Origin: Mycolicibacterium sp. BiH015
Lineage (GTDB): Bacteria; Actinomycetota; Actinomycetes; Mycobacteriales; Mycobacteriaceae
Reading direction: 5' to 3'
DNA: 64,000 nucleotides
Assembly (NCBI RefSeq): GCF_027706845.1
Contig: NZ_JAQGCZ010000002.1
Coordinates: 558,001-622,000, forward strand
Position 1 is the stretch's first letter; each line of letters starts with the position of its first letter. A model generated the notes under the pieces. It made no database searches and was not told where the DNA came from. It worked only from the letters and a program-made list of their open reading frames with translations. Shown one piece after another: positions 8,924-17,382 of the stretch. The position numbers and the translations under genes are program-made.

Positions 8924-10927
8924 GTGACTGCGTCCCGTGATTCATTCCCTGCGGCTCCGCATCCTCTCGACCCACTGACCGCTGACGAATTCGTGGCGGT
9001 GGCCGCGATCCTGCGTCGCGACCACGGCGTCGAGCCCGCTTCCGGCGCACCGGGATCGGCGTCCGGATGGCGCTTCGCGTCCATGGAGATGGTCGAACCC
9101 TCCAAGGCTGACCTGTCGGCCTTCGAGAGTGGCGGACCGACGCCGCAGCGCCGCGCCGAGGTGACCTGTTTCGACCGATCGGCCAACGCCACCTACAAGA
9201 GTGTGGTGTCACTGACCCAGGGACGCGTCGAGACGTTCGACCATGTCCCCGGCGTGCAGGCCAACTTCACCGTCGACGAGTTCGCCGAATGCGATCAGAT
9301 GCTTCGGAGCCACCCCGATGTCATCGCCGCCCTGCGCACTCGCGGTGTCACCGACATGGATCTGGTGTTCTTCGACACCTGGACCTACGGCGACGCGGTC
9401 GCCCCGCCGGAGTACCGTGATCGCCGGATCGGCTGGTCGGACAGCTGGGTCAAGGCCGCGGCCGGAGCGAATCCGTACGCGAAGCTCGTCAGCGGTCTGC
9501 ACTGTGTCATCGACCTCAATGCCATGCAGCTGCTGAGAATCGAGGACGAGGGGCCGTTCGCCGGCGGTCAACCGACGCCGGACGTGATGGGTGAGTACGT
9601 CCCCGCCCACATCCCCGAGCGGATCCTCAACACCTCCACCCGGGAACGCATCAAGCCACTTCACATCACCCAGCCGGAGGGCCCCTCGTTCACCCTCGAC
9701 GGCAACCTTCTGCGGTGGCAGAACTGGTCTCTGAGGGTCGGTTTCAACCACCGCGAAGGGATGACGCTGCACACGGTGCGCTACCGCGACGGTGACCGCG
9801 AACGCTCGATCGCGCACCGGATGTCCTTCGCGGAGATGATCGTGCCCTACCGGGATCCGTCGCCGGATCACTACCGCCGCACGGCATTCGACATCGGCGA
9901 GTGGGGGCTCGGCTTCATGACGACCTCGCTCGAGCTGGGCTGCGACTGCCTCGGCGAGATCCGCTATCTGGACGCGGTATTGCACAACAGCAAGGGCGAG
10001 CCGTACACGATCACGAACGCAATCTGTATCCACGAGGAAGACAACGCCGTGCTGTGGAAGCACGTCGATCACGAGATCGGTGCGGAAGTGCGCCGGATGC
10101 GAAGGCTCACCATCTCGTTCCACGTGACCGTCGCAAACTACGAGTACCTGGTGTACTGGCGGCTCTATCAGGACGGAAACATCGAATGCGAGGTCCGTGC
10201 GACCGGCATCATGGTGACCACGCCGCTGCCCCCGGGCGCCCCGAACCCCAACGGCACGTTGGTCGACGAGCGCACATACGCGCCCTTCCATCAGCACTTC
10301 CTGGTCGCCCGCCTGGACATGGACGTCGACGGCTCCGGCAACACCGTGGTGATGTCGGAATCGTTCGCCGAGCCGATCGGACCGGGCAATCCGCACGGGT
10401 TGTCGCTGGTGGTCCGCAACACCCCGCTGCGCACCGAGGGGGAGGCCAGGCAGGACGTCAACTTCGCCACCCAGCGAGCGTGGAAGGTGGTCAATCCGAA
10501 CGTCGTGACGGAACTGGGCGCCCACCCGGCCTACAAACTCGTCCCGAGCGGTGCGATCCCGCCGATGTTCGAGCCCGGCTCACCTGTCCTCGAACGTGCG
10601 GGCGTCATCGCCCACACATTGTGGGTCACGCCGCATCATCCCGAGGAGCGTTGGCCCGCAGGGGAATTCGTCAACCAGTCGGTGCGTGACACTGGGCTGT
10701 CCCTGTGGACGGCCGCCGACCGCCCCATCGAGAACACCGATGTCGTGCTGTGGTACGTGTTCGGCATCCACCACATCACCCGTGCGGAGGACTGGCCGGT
10801 GATGCCGGTCGACGTGGTGTCGTTCTGGCTCAAGCCTTTCGGGTTCTTCGATCGCAACCCCGCCCTGGATGTGGTCGGGACACCGCCGGACGCCTGTCAC
10901 ACGTCGACCACCAGCGTCCACCACTGA
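8924..10927 (+). CDS. Copper-containing primary amine oxidase
   Basis: A 667-residue enzyme that oxidatively deaminates primary amines to aldehydes using copper and a topaquinone made from its own tyrosine. The cofactor motif NYEYLVYW is present (Tyr406 counted from GTG 8924). Two copper-ligand histidines lie in HQHFLVARLDMD, and the C-terminal histidine region is GIHHITRAEDWPVMP. The overall length is normal for bacterial tyramine/phenylethylamine oxidases. A TTG at 8912 is a weaker start. There is no signal peptide. The aldehyde product links functionally, though not by position, to the aldehyde oxidase operon at 58.7-62.5 kb. Confidence 0.94.
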   Translation: MTASRDSFPAAPHPLDPLTADEFVAVAAILRRDHGVEPASGAPGSASGWRFASMEMVEPSKADLSAFESGGPTPQRRAEVTCFDRSANATYKSVVSLTQGRVETFDHVPGVQANFTVDEFAECDQMLRSHPDVIAALRTRGVTDMDLVFFDTWTYGDAVAPPEYRDRRIGWSDSWVKAAAGANPYAKLVSGLHCVIDLNAMQLLRIEDEGPFAGGQPTPDVMGEYVPAHIPERILNTSTRERIKPLHITQPEGPSFTLDGNLLRWQNWSLRVGFNHREGMTLHTVRYRDGDRERSIAHRMSFAEMIVPYRDPSPDHYRRTAFDIGEWGLGFMTTSLELGCDCLGEIRYLDAVLHNSKGEPYTITNAICIHEEDNAVLWKHVDHEIGAEVRRMRRLTISFHVTVANYEYLVYWRLYQDGNIECEVRATGIMVTTPLPPGAPNPNGTLVDERTYAPFHQHFLVARLDMDVDGSGNTVVMSESFAEPIGPGNPHGLSLVVRNTPLRTEGEARQDVNFATQRAWKVVNPNVVTELGAHPAYKLVPSGAIPPMFEPGSPVLERAGVIAHTLWVTPHHPEERWPAGEFVNQSVRDTGLSLWTAADRPIENTDVVLWYVFGIHHITRAEDWPVMPVDVVSFWLKPFGFFDRNPALDVVGTPPDACHTSTTSVHH

Positions 10928-11011
10928 CCTCGCCCCGCGAGCGCGCGCGTCTGCACGCCGACACACCGACTTTCGCGAGCATTTTGCGCACGCTCGCGGC
11001 AAGGTGGAGCC

Positions 11012-11338
11012 GTGGTCATCAAGTCGGTCCTACTGTTCATTCTCGCCGCCGTCTTCGAGATCGGCGGTGCCTGGCTGGTCTGGCAGGGCTTCCGCGAACA
11101 CCGCGGCTGGCTGTGGATGGGGGCGGGGATTGTCGCGCTCGGCGCCTACGGTTTCGTCGCTGCCTTCCAACCCGACGCGAACTTCGGCCGCGTCCTGGCT
11201 GCCTACGGCGGCGTGTTCGTCGCCGGGTCACTGATCTGGGGCATGGTCGCCGACGGTTTCCGCCCGGACCGCTGGGACGCCACCGGTGCGGCCGTGTGCC
11301 TGATCGGTGTCGGCCTGATCATGTACGCACCGCGCTGA
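11012..11338 (+). CDS. UPF0060 (YnfA-like) membrane protein
   Basis: A 108-residue integral membrane protein with four hydrophobic helices. The N-terminal [11 protein letters not shown] and the central [21 protein letters not shown] are diagnostic of UPF0060/YnfA, a four-helix family related in shape to small multidrug resistance transporters. The start is GTG at 11012, preceded by AAGGTGG. It converges with the next leftward gene, only 3 bp between stops. The transported substrate is not established from the sequence. Confidence 0.9.
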   Translation: MVIKSVLLFILAAVFEIGGAWLVWQGFREHRGWLWMGAGIVALGAYGFVAAFQPDANFGRVLAAYGGVFVAGSLIWGMVADGFRPDRWDATGAAVCLIGVGLIMYAPR

Positions 11339-11341
11339 TCC

Positions 11342-12226
11342 TCAGCCCAGGTGAGCGCTGCCGTCGTGGAGATCGTCGCGGGCCAGGCCCATCGGGGTGC
11401 CCGCCGGTATGTCCCCCGCAGCCACGACCTTCCGCGTGATCGGTGTCAGGGCCTGGAACAACGCCTCCACCTCGCTGTCGTCGAGCGCGGCGAGCGCAGG
11501 CAACGCGACTGCGTCCGTGCGGTCCTCGATCTCCGTCTTGAGATCGCGCCCCGCTTCGGTCAGTTCACCGGCGGCGTCGAGCACACCCCGCTGCTGCAGT
11601 TGTCCCTGCACCTGGGTCCACTGCGCCTCGTCATAGTCGCGTGATCGCATGATCATGTCCGCGGGCACCTTGCCCGCTGCCGCGTGCAGGACGTTGCATT
11701 CGCGTCCCGATACGCCGTGCGCGGTGAGCACTGCGACGTGGCCGTCGCCCCGGTGTTCGCGTAACAGCGTGGCGGCGTGCCACAACCTGGCCAGCGGCTC
11801 CCGCGGCCACGGAAGGGCCCGATTGGCGGCAAACAGAACCCGCCCGCTCACCTCAAGGTTCTCGGTCGCTCGTGCGACGAGGTCGGCAACCGAGCCGGCT
11901 TCGTCCTCGGTCACGCCGCACCGGGCGAGAGCCGCCACCGCCGAAGCCTCCCGGGCTTCGAGCGCGGCAGCGGGCGGGGCGACGTCCCAGGCGGCGGGCA
12001 AAGCCTTGGCTACCCGCGCGGGCGCGAAGTTGTAGAACGCCGCCGTCACGACGCCGGCGGTCACCGTCCCGAGCGGCGCCGAACGCGCGGCGAAATACCC
12101 CATCCAGAAGCCCCGATAGCCCAGTGCATCAAGGGCCGAGCGAGCCTCCGGAGCGAAATAGGTGACCGCATGCACGGGTTCGATGCGATCGTGCAGACGG
12201 CGGGCAACGGAATGGGGTCTGAGCAC
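11342..12226 (-). CDS. SCO6745-family protein
   Basis: A 294-residue, alanine-rich, mainly helical soluble protein starting at GTG 12226. The N-terminus (ARRLHDRIEPVHAVTYFAPEARSAL followed by GFWMGYFAARSAPLG) is typical of the SCO6745 family, common in actinobacteria and of unknown biochemical function. No signal peptide, membrane segment or catalytic motif is visible. It is divergent from a lipoprotein gene (76 bp apart). Confidence 0.8.
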   Translation of the reverse strand: MLRPHSVARRLHDRIEPVHAVTYFAPEARSALDALGYRGFWMGYFAARSAPLGTVTAGVVTAAFYNFAPARVAKALPAAWDVAPPAAALEAREASAVAALARCGVTEDEAGSVADLVARATENLEVSGRVLFAANRALPWPREPLARLWHAATLLREHRGDGHVAVLTAHGVSGRECNVLHAAAGKVPADMIMRSRDYDEAQWTQVQGQLQQRGVLDAAGELTEAGRDLKTEIEDRTDAVALPALAALDDSEVEALFQALTPITRKVVAAGDIPAGTPMGLARDDLHDGSAHLG

Positions 12227-12302
12227 GTTGGCAGTTAATCACCAACCTCGCCGCGGTCTGCTAGGGTGCCTGCAAACTCCGACCTGTGACAGGACTGCCC
12301 AC

Positions 12303-13040
12303 GTGAGGAAGGTCGCCGGTCCGCTCGCCGTAATAGCAGCGATGGCTGCGTCGGCGGTCGGTTGCGGGCCCGCCGGTTCCCCGGGTGTTCCTGTGGTGGC
12401 CACCGTAGATCTGCAGTCCGACATCGCCGCCCGTTTCGCCGAGGCGGGCAACGATCCGCAGTCGGTGTCGTGCCGGGAGCCCCTCGTCGGCGAGGTCGGT
12501 CAGACTGCGCGGTGCGACGTTGTGATGAGTCCTACCAACAACTTCGAGCCCATCGTCACCGTCACCAGCGTGAACGGGGACAGGATCGATTACGAGCTGG
12601 TGCCCGCTCTTTCCCGGCAACAGCTTGAACGGGCGGTGGTCCGGCTCGTCGAAGAGGCCGGTGGCCCGCCTGCCTCGGAGGTGGCGTGCCAGGACGGACT
12701 GCTGGGGGTGATGGGGGAGTCCGCGCAATGCGACGTCACCACCAGCATGGCGACGTTGCAGCGCACCGCGGAGGTGACGAGCGTCGACGGTTTGATGATG
12801 AACTTCGATCTCGTGCCCATTCTCACCAAGAGCGAGGTGGAGAGCTCACTGCTCGGCGATCTGACCCGTCACCTGGGTAGGCGGCCGGACTCGGCGTCCT
12901 GTTCGGGAAATCTCGAGGGCAAGCCAGGCAACACCGTCGACTGTGCGGTGACCGCCGGTCCGGAGAGCGCGGCATTCATCGTCACCGTCACCACGGTGGA
13001 CGGGGCCAACATCGACTTCAGCTACGCGCCGCGAGGCTGA
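12303..13040 (+). CDS. Lipoprotein with three tandem DUF4333-like domains
   Basis: A 245-residue protein starting at GTG 12303. The signal peptide ends at lipobox AVGC (about Cys23). The mature part contains three consecutive units of about 70 residues. Each holds a cysteine pair in the same setting: SVSCREPLVGEVGQTARCDV, EVACQDGLLGVMGESAQCDV and SASCSGNLEGKPGNTVDCAV. Each is followed by a hydrophobic strand and a VTSVNGDRIDYEL-type strand, so each pair probably forms a disulfide. DUF4333 domains usually occur singly in mycobacterial secreted or membrane proteins. The role is unknown. In-frame sequence upstream of 12303 lacks a signal and is not used. Confidence 0.87.
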   Translation: MRKVAGPLAVIAAMAASAVGCGPAGSPGVPVVATVDLQSDIAARFAEAGNDPQSVSCREPLVGEVGQTARCDVVMSPTNNFEPIVTVTSVNGDRIDYELVPALSRQQLERAVVRLVEEAGGPPASEVACQDGLLGVMGESAQCDVTTSMATLQRTAEVTSVDGLMMNFDLVPILTKSEVESSLLGDLTRHLGRRPDSASCSGNLEGKPGNTVDCAVTAGPESAAFIVTVTTVDGANIDFSYAPRG

Positions 13041-13085
13041 CAGGGCGATGCCGCCCGGTCCGGTGGTGCGGGTGGATCTCCGCCA

Positions 13086-13103
13086 CCGCGTCAGCTGACG
13101 CGG
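13086..13103. terminator. Perfect 18-bp palindrome at a convergent gene junction
   Basis: CCGCGTCAGCTGACGCGG is a perfect palindrome spanning the stop codon of the leftward DoxX-like gene. On the plus strand it is followed by a T-rich run (CGCTTTTGCTTCTT), so it could end the DUF4333 lipoprotein transcript that stops at 13040. The zero-base loop means the real hairpin must open a few central pairs. Confidence 0.4.
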
Positions 13104-14065
13104 CGCTTTTGCTTCTTGGCCTGCTTCTTTGCTTCCTTGCTCACCCGCTTGGCTTCCTTGCCCGCAGTATCGGCCAGATCGGCAGCACGGTCAAGCGCGA
13201 GTTCGGCCCGACTGCGGGCAACATCGGCCCAGTCGGCACTGCGGTCGCGCGCCACCTCGGCGAGAGCCGGGGCGCGGTCGCGTGCCCGCTCGGCAAGTTC
13301 ACCGCCGCGATCTCGCGCCAGCTCGGCGAACTCACCGCTACGCTCGCGGGCCACCCCCGCCCACTCGCTGCCGCGTTCTCGGGCGATCTCGGCCAGTTCA
13401 CCGCCGCGCTCGCGGGCGATTTCTGCCAACTTCCCGCCGCGGTCGCGCGCGACCTCGGCGAATTCGGAACCCCGCTCGCCGGCGACGTGGGCGAGTTCGC
13501 GCCCGCGTTCGGCGCCGACGTGAAGGCCGTGCCCGACCTTCTCGGCCAATGCACTGTCGGTCAGGGATCCGCCGGCAGCGGCGCCGGCAGGTAGCGCCGA
13601 CGCGACGGCTTCGGACACCTTGCGGGCCGCGCGGCGGCCACGCCATCCCAGCGACGGTTTGCCCTCGGTGTCAACGGCCGCGATGATCAAGCCGCCGATC
13701 AAGCTGATGTCTGTGATGAAGGCCCGGCGCTCGTCGGTCTTGCGCTGGGGGTCCACTTCATTCCAAAAGGCATGGCCCCCCAGCGAACTGGGCACCACTG
13801 ACAGCGCGAGGGCCGCCGAGGCGACGCGGGGAAGCCGACCTGTGGCCAGCAGCAGGCCGCCGCCGATCTGCACGGCGGCGGTGACCTTGGCGACCGTCTC
13901 GGCGTTGGATGGCACGTTGGTACCGACAGGGTCTGGCAATTTGCTCAGTCCCTCGAGGGTCTGCCGGGTGGCATCTGTCGCTGGTTTGGGGCTGCGCAGG
14001 GCCTCGACGCCCCGGGAGATGAACACTGCAGACAGCATGGGGCGCGCAACACGTCGGATCAACAT
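13091..14065 (-). CDS. DoxX-family membrane protein with 11-residue-repeat C-terminus
   Basis: A 324-residue protein starting at ATG 14065. Residues about 1-135 match the DoxX family (RRVARPMLSAVFISRGVEALRSP, IGGGLLLATGRLPRVASAALALS, ITDISLIGGLIIAAVD), with several membrane helices. Residues 186-284 consist of nine exact-length 11-residue units of the type ERGGELAEIAR, followed by a degenerate unit. The last 25 residues are Lys-rich. The tail should be a long, highly charged amphipathic helix that may lie on the membrane or bind nucleic acid or lipid. I do not know a characterised homologue of this combination. Confidence 0.82.
   Translation of the reverse strand: MLIRRVARPMLSAVFISRGVEALRSPKPATDATRQTLEGLSKLPDPVGTNVPSNAETVAKVTAAVQIGGGLLLATGRLPRVASAALALSVVPSSLGGHAFWNEVDPQRKTDERRAFITDISLIGGLIIAAVDTEGKPSLGWRGRRAARKVSEAVASALPAGAAAGGSLTDSALAEKVGHGLHVGAERGRELAHVAGERGSEFAEVARDRGGKLAEIARERGGELAEIARERGSEWAGVARERSGEFAELARDRGGELAERARDRAPALAEVARDRSADWADVARSRAELALDRAADLADTAGKEAKRVSKEAKKQAKKQKRRVS
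13214..13510 (-). repeat. Nine coding copies of a 33-bp (11-codon) repeat
   Basis: Nine in-register units encode (E/D)R-x-x-x-(L/F/W)-A-x-x-A-R: ERGRELAHVAG, ERGSEFAEVAR, DRGGKLAEIAR, ERGGELAEIAR, ERGSEWAGVAR, ERSGEFAELAR, DRGGELAERAR, DRAPALAEVAR and DRSADWADVAR. Copies differ at the nucleotide level, so this is a diverged protein repeat and not recent DNA slippage. Confidence 0.85.
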
Positions 14066-14171
14066 GGGGCCTGTGTTCCCCCGCTGACAAGGCTGCAAAC
14101 CCCACGTCAGCGCATGTGCATAACCCTTCTGGCGGCCCTGGCGAGAACGCAGCCCGCGTGCGACGGCAGTG

Positions 14172-15086
14172 TCAGCGGCTCGCTTCCGGGCGCGGCCACT
14201 GAGGGCGTTGCGGCACACCCGGCGGTGGACGCATCAGATCCAGAATCGCGCGCAGCGGTGACCACGCCGAGCGCCCGGCCCGCGTCACGGCGTATGCGGT
14301 CAGCATCACCTCCGGGTTCCGCAGGGGCAGGACGCTGACCCCGGGGCCCGTCGGCCTGCCCAGGGGCAGCAGGCCGACGCCGAACCCACCGACGATGAGG
14401 TCCTCGACCAGGTCGAGGCTGTCGATCTGATGGGCAATCGTGGGGGTGAATCCGGCCAGCGACGCCAGCGTGCGCACCGCCGTCTCGTCAGCGGTGTTGC
14501 GCGAGTTCACAATCCATGTCGAATCCGCGAAGGCGGTGAGATCGGAGTCGGGGGGCGTGCCCGACGGCACCCCGAGGCCCCACCCGATCGACCACAGCGG
14601 CGTCGGCTCAAGGCTTGCCGCCGGGGAGGCCGGGGCGAGGTTGTAGTCGTAGGTCAGAGCCAGGTCGAGATCGTCGCCGACCAGCAGTGCGAACGCCTCG
14701 ATCGGTTCGTATTCGCTGATGACCACGTCGACATCCGGATAGCGGATCCGCAGATCCTCGACAATGGGCAGCAGCGAGACCCGGATGCCCGTGGCGAAAC
14801 CGCCGACGCGCACGGTGCCGGTTGGTTCAGCGTCCGGATCGAGATCCAGCCGGGCACTGTCGACGGCGGCCAGGATCGTGACGGCGTGGTCGGCGAGGCG
14901 CCGCCCTGCAGGGGTCAGGCGCACCCGGCGGCCTTCCGGCTCGATCAACGGCACTCCGGTCTCGCGCGCCGAGGCCGCGATCTGCTGGGACACCGTCGAC
15001 GTGGTGAGGTGATACTCGTCAGCCACTGCGCGCATCGAGCCGAGCCGCGACAGTGCCAAGAGCAGTTCCAGACGGCGGGTGTCCAT
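14172..15086 (-). CDS. LysR-family transcriptional regulator
   Basis: A 304-residue regulator starting at ATG 15086. The N-terminal helix-turn-helix MDTRRLELLLALSRLGSMRA...TTSTVSQQIAA is followed by the LysR effector-binding domain (about 90-300). It is divergent from an enoyl-CoA hydratase gene with 48 bp between starts, the usual arrangement for a LysR protein that controls its neighbour and itself. A GGGGA-N4-TCCCC dyad lies in the gap. The effector is unknown. A longer in-frame extension upstream would overlap the divergent gene and is not supported. Confidence 0.9.
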   Translation of the reverse strand: MDTRRLELLLALSRLGSMRAVADEYHLTTSTVSQQIAASARETGVPLIEPEGRRVRLTPAGRRLADHAVTILAAVDSARLDLDPDAEPTGTVRVGGFATGIRVSLLPIVEDLRIRYPDVDVVISEYEPIEAFALLVGDDLDLALTYDYNLAPASPAASLEPTPLWSIGWGLGVPSGTPPDSDLTAFADSTWIVNSRNTADETAVRTLASLAGFTPTIAHQIDSLDLVEDLIVGGFGVGLLPLGRPTGPGVSVLPLRNPEVMLTAYAVTRAGRSAWSPLRAILDLMRPPPGVPQRPQWPRPEASR

Positions 15087-15087
15087 G

Positions 15088-15101
15088 GGGGAATTGTCCC
15101 C
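15088..15101. promoter_or_regulatory. Dyad GGGGA-N4-TCCCC in the lysR/hydratase gap
   Basis: Five-base perfect arms with a 4-bp centre sit just beyond the LysR start codon, 33 bp before the hydratase start. The position fits an autoregulatory LysR site, although the classic T-N11-A core is not obvious. Confidence 0.3.
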
Positions 15102-15134
15102 AGCAGGACCGGATGCAGTCGGTAAGTTCGCCAC

Positions 15135-15950
15135 ATGACCGACCTGACCGTCTCCGTCGGCGACGGTGTCGCGGTGCTCACGCTGAACAGGCCGCACCGT
15201 CGCAACGCCTACACCGGTGAGATGGGCGCATTGCTCAACGCTGCCTACCGCGACTGCGACGACAACGACGACGTACGGGTCATCCTGGTGACGGGCGCCG
15301 GCGACGCCTTCTGCGCCGGGGCGGACTTCTCGTCGCCTGCGAGTCCCTTCGCGTCCACCGGCGACTCGTTCACCGCGTCGCCCACCGACCCCGCGGCGTT
15401 CGAGCTACGCACGCCGGTCGTCGCGGCGGTCAACGGCCACGCGATCGGCATCGGGTTGACCATCGCACTGCAGGCCGATGTGAGGATCATGGCCACCGAC
15501 GCCAAATACGCTGTGGCACAGTCTCGCCGGGGCGTGATCGGGGACTGCATGTCGCACTGGACACTGCCGCACCTGACCGGCGGCACCGTGGCCGCAGATC
15601 TGTTGTTGACGGGTCGCACGTTCGACGGAACCGAGGCCCTCGCGATGGGGATCGCTACGCGCACAGTCCCTGCCGTCGACGTGTTGGATGAGGCGATGTC
15701 CATCGCCCGCGACATCGCGATCAATGTGGCACCGATGTCGGCAGCGCTGAGCAAGCGCCTTCTGTGGGACACCATGGCCAACGGGTACCGGCCGCGACAG
15801 GTCGCGCGTCTGGAAACCGAGGCGCACCGCCGCGTGATGGGCAGCGCCGACGCCCAGGAGGGTGTGGCCGCGTTCCTTGAGCGCCGTACCCCGCGCTGGA
15901 CGACGTCGGTGTCACGGCAGTGGGAACCGTTGCCCGACCTCGGATCGTAG
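15135..15950 (+). CDS. Enoyl-CoA hydratase/isomerase family protein
   Basis: A 271-residue crotonase-fold protein. The N-terminal strand [16 protein letters not shown], the first oxyanion segment [15 protein letters not shown] and the second segment [22 protein letters not shown] are all present. The length is normal. Such proteins hydrate or isomerise acyl-CoA intermediates of fatty acid or aromatic catabolism, and the specific substrate cannot be read here. It is divergent from the LysR gene, which probably regulates it. The adjacent exporter gene starts 107 bp downstream. Confidence 0.9.
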   Translation: MTDLTVSVGDGVAVLTLNRPHRRNAYTGEMGALLNAAYRDCDDNDDVRVILVTGAGDAFCAGADFSSPASPFASTGDSFTASPTDPAAFELRTPVVAAVNGHAIGIGLTIALQADVRIMATDAKYAVAQSRRGVIGDCMSHWTLPHLTGGTVAADLLLTGRTFDGTEALAMGIATRTVPAVDVLDEAMSIARDIAINVAPMSAALSKRLLWDTMANGYRPRQVARLETEAHRRVMGSADAQEGVAAFLERRTPRWTTSVSRQWEPLPDLGS

Positions 15951-16057
15951 AAGCGCGGAGGACGCGGGTCGGGGACAACGACCGTTCACGATTCATGAAC
16001 GGTATGTCGAGAAAAATCACGTGGACCGCAACGGTTCGTGTCCCGTTCAATGCAGCT

Positions 16058-16924
16058 ATGGAAACGACTGCCGCCCGATCCGGCGCCCTCATGGCGGTCG
16101 GGTCGATGATGAGCGTGCAACTCGGGCTCGCGATCGCCGTCACCCTGATCGAGGACATCGGCGTCGAGGGCGTGGCATGGCTGCGGTTGGCATGGGCGGG
16201 AATCCTGTTTCTGATCATCGTCCGTCCTCGTCGAACGGCCTTCACCCGCAACAGCTTTCTGATGTGCGCCCTTCTGGGCGTCGTGACAGCGGGGATCACC
16301 ATGTTGTTCATGGCCGCGCTGGATCGCATCCCGCTGGGGACCGCGAGTGCGCTGGAGTTCCTCGGCCCGCTCGGTGTCGCGGTCGCCCGTGGCCGCGGAC
16401 AAGGACGATGGGTGTGGCCCGGGCTCGCCGCAGGGGGCGTGGTGATGCTCACCGAACCGTGGAGCGGCGCCGTGGACCTCGTCGGCGTCGCGTACGCGCT
16501 GGCTGCGGCGGTGTGCTGGGGCAGCTACATCCTGCTCACCCAGAAGGTGGGCGACGAGGTCACCGGAATCACCGGTCTGGCCGTCTCGATGCCCGTCGCA
16601 GGGCTCTTCGCGACCCTCGTCGTCGGGCCCGGGGTCGTCGGGCACCTGACTCCACAGATCCTGTTGATCGGCCTCGGACTGGCCGTACTCCTGCCGGTGG
16701 TGCCCTTTGCGCTGGAACTGTTGGCTCTGCGCAGGCTCACCACGGCTGCGTTCGGGACGATGATGGCGCTGGAACCGGGTTTTGCGATGCTGCTCGGCTT
16801 CGTGGTGCTGCACCAGGTGCCCGGCTCGCTCGGCATCGTGGGTATCTGCCTGGTCGTGGCTGCCGGCATCGGCGCTGCACGAACTGGTGCCAGAGCCGCC
16901 CCGGTGCCACTCGAGGTGGGCTAG
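16058..16924 (+). CDS. EamA-family (RhtA-like) metabolite exporter
   Basis: A 288-residue inner-membrane protein with about ten hydrophobic helices in two homologous EamA halves. Typical pieces are [31 protein letters not shown] and [25 protein letters not shown]. The closest characterised group exports amino acids such as threonine or homoserine (RhtA). The start at ATG 16058 precedes the first helix. An in-frame open stretch back to 15920 overlaps the hydratase and adds an unlikely basic leader. Confidence 0.88.
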   Translation: METTAARSGALMAVGSMMSVQLGLAIAVTLIEDIGVEGVAWLRLAWAGILFLIIVRPRRTAFTRNSFLMCALLGVVTAGITMLFMAALDRIPLGTASALEFLGPLGVAVARGRGQGRWVWPGLAAGGVVMLTEPWSGAVDLVGVAYALAAAVCWGSYILLTQKVGDEVTGITGLAVSMPVAGLFATLVVGPGVVGHLTPQILLIGLGLAVLLPVVPFALELLALRRLTTAAFGTMMALEPGFAMLLGFVVLHQVPGSLGIVGICLVVAAGIGAARTGARAAPVPLEVG

Positions 16925-16929
16925 CGGTC

Positions 16930-17301
16930 ATGTCCCGGGCTAACGTAGATCGCATGGCGAGCGGACTTTACGGAACCCGCGCAGTGGATCTCGTCAATTC
17001 GGCGGTTGCCCGGCTCATCGACGCTCCCGTCGTCGGTCAGCTGGTGCGCCGGGGCATGGTCGAGATCAGGTACGAGGGCCGACGGTCGGGCCGGACATTC
17101 CAGACGCCCATCTACTACAAGCGCACGCCGGACGGCGTCCTCATTCGCGTCATGGCTCCGGAGTCGAAGATGTGGTGGCGCAACTTCACCGGCGAAGGCG
17201 GCCCGCTGACGCTGATGAACTTCGACGGCGCCGACCGCACAGGGCATGCCGTCGCCCGTCGCGACGAGAAGGGGCGCGTCACCGTGTCGGTGACGCTCTG
17301 A
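16930..17301 (+). CDS. Deazaflavin/nitroreductase (DUF385)-type protein
   Basis: A 123-residue protein starting at ATG 16930 (an alternative ATG is at 16954). The segment GMVEIRYEGRRSGRTFQTPIYYKR followed by the MWWRNFTGEG strand is typical of the split-barrel deazaflavin (F420)-dependent nitroreductase family that is expanded in mycobacteria. Members bind F420 or lipids, and activity on a given substrate cannot be predicted. It sits 5 bp downstream of the exporter and may be cotranscribed. A much longer overlapping open frame upstream is an artefact of codon bias. Confidence 0.82.
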   Translation: MSRANVDRMASGLYGTRAVDLVNSAVARLIDAPVVGQLVRRGMVEIRYEGRRSGRTFQTPIYYKRTPDGVLIRVMAPESKMWWRNFTGEGGPLTLMNFDGADRTGHAVARRDEKGRVTVSVTL

Positions 17302-17311
17302 TCCGATCTCT

Positions 17312-17372
17312 GTCGGAATTGCATTCCATCAGGAGAATCCCGAGTGTGGAACAGCCGGAATGCAATGCCGAC
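17312..17372. terminator. 16-bp inverted repeat (one mismatch) at a convergent junction
   Basis: The left arm GTCGGAATTGCATTCC (17312-17327) and right arm GGAATGCAATGCCGAC (17357-17372) pair at 15 of 16 positions around a 29-nt loop. It lies between the stops of two convergent genes. There is no T-run, so it would be a bidirectional hairpin terminator of the mycobacterial U-poor kind. Confidence 0.6.
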
Positions 17373-17382
17373 GACGAGCGTG

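Noticed and set aside
9209..10525. A 438-codon minus-strand open frame antisense to the amine oxidase.
   Set aside because: The plus strand encodes an unmistakable copper amine oxidase with its cofactor motif. The antisense frame has no family features.
15862..17301. A 479-codon open frame on the plus strand covering the EamA exporter region.
   Set aside because: Only its last 123 codons look like a protein family. The upstream part is Arg-rich and out of frame with the clear EamA transporter.
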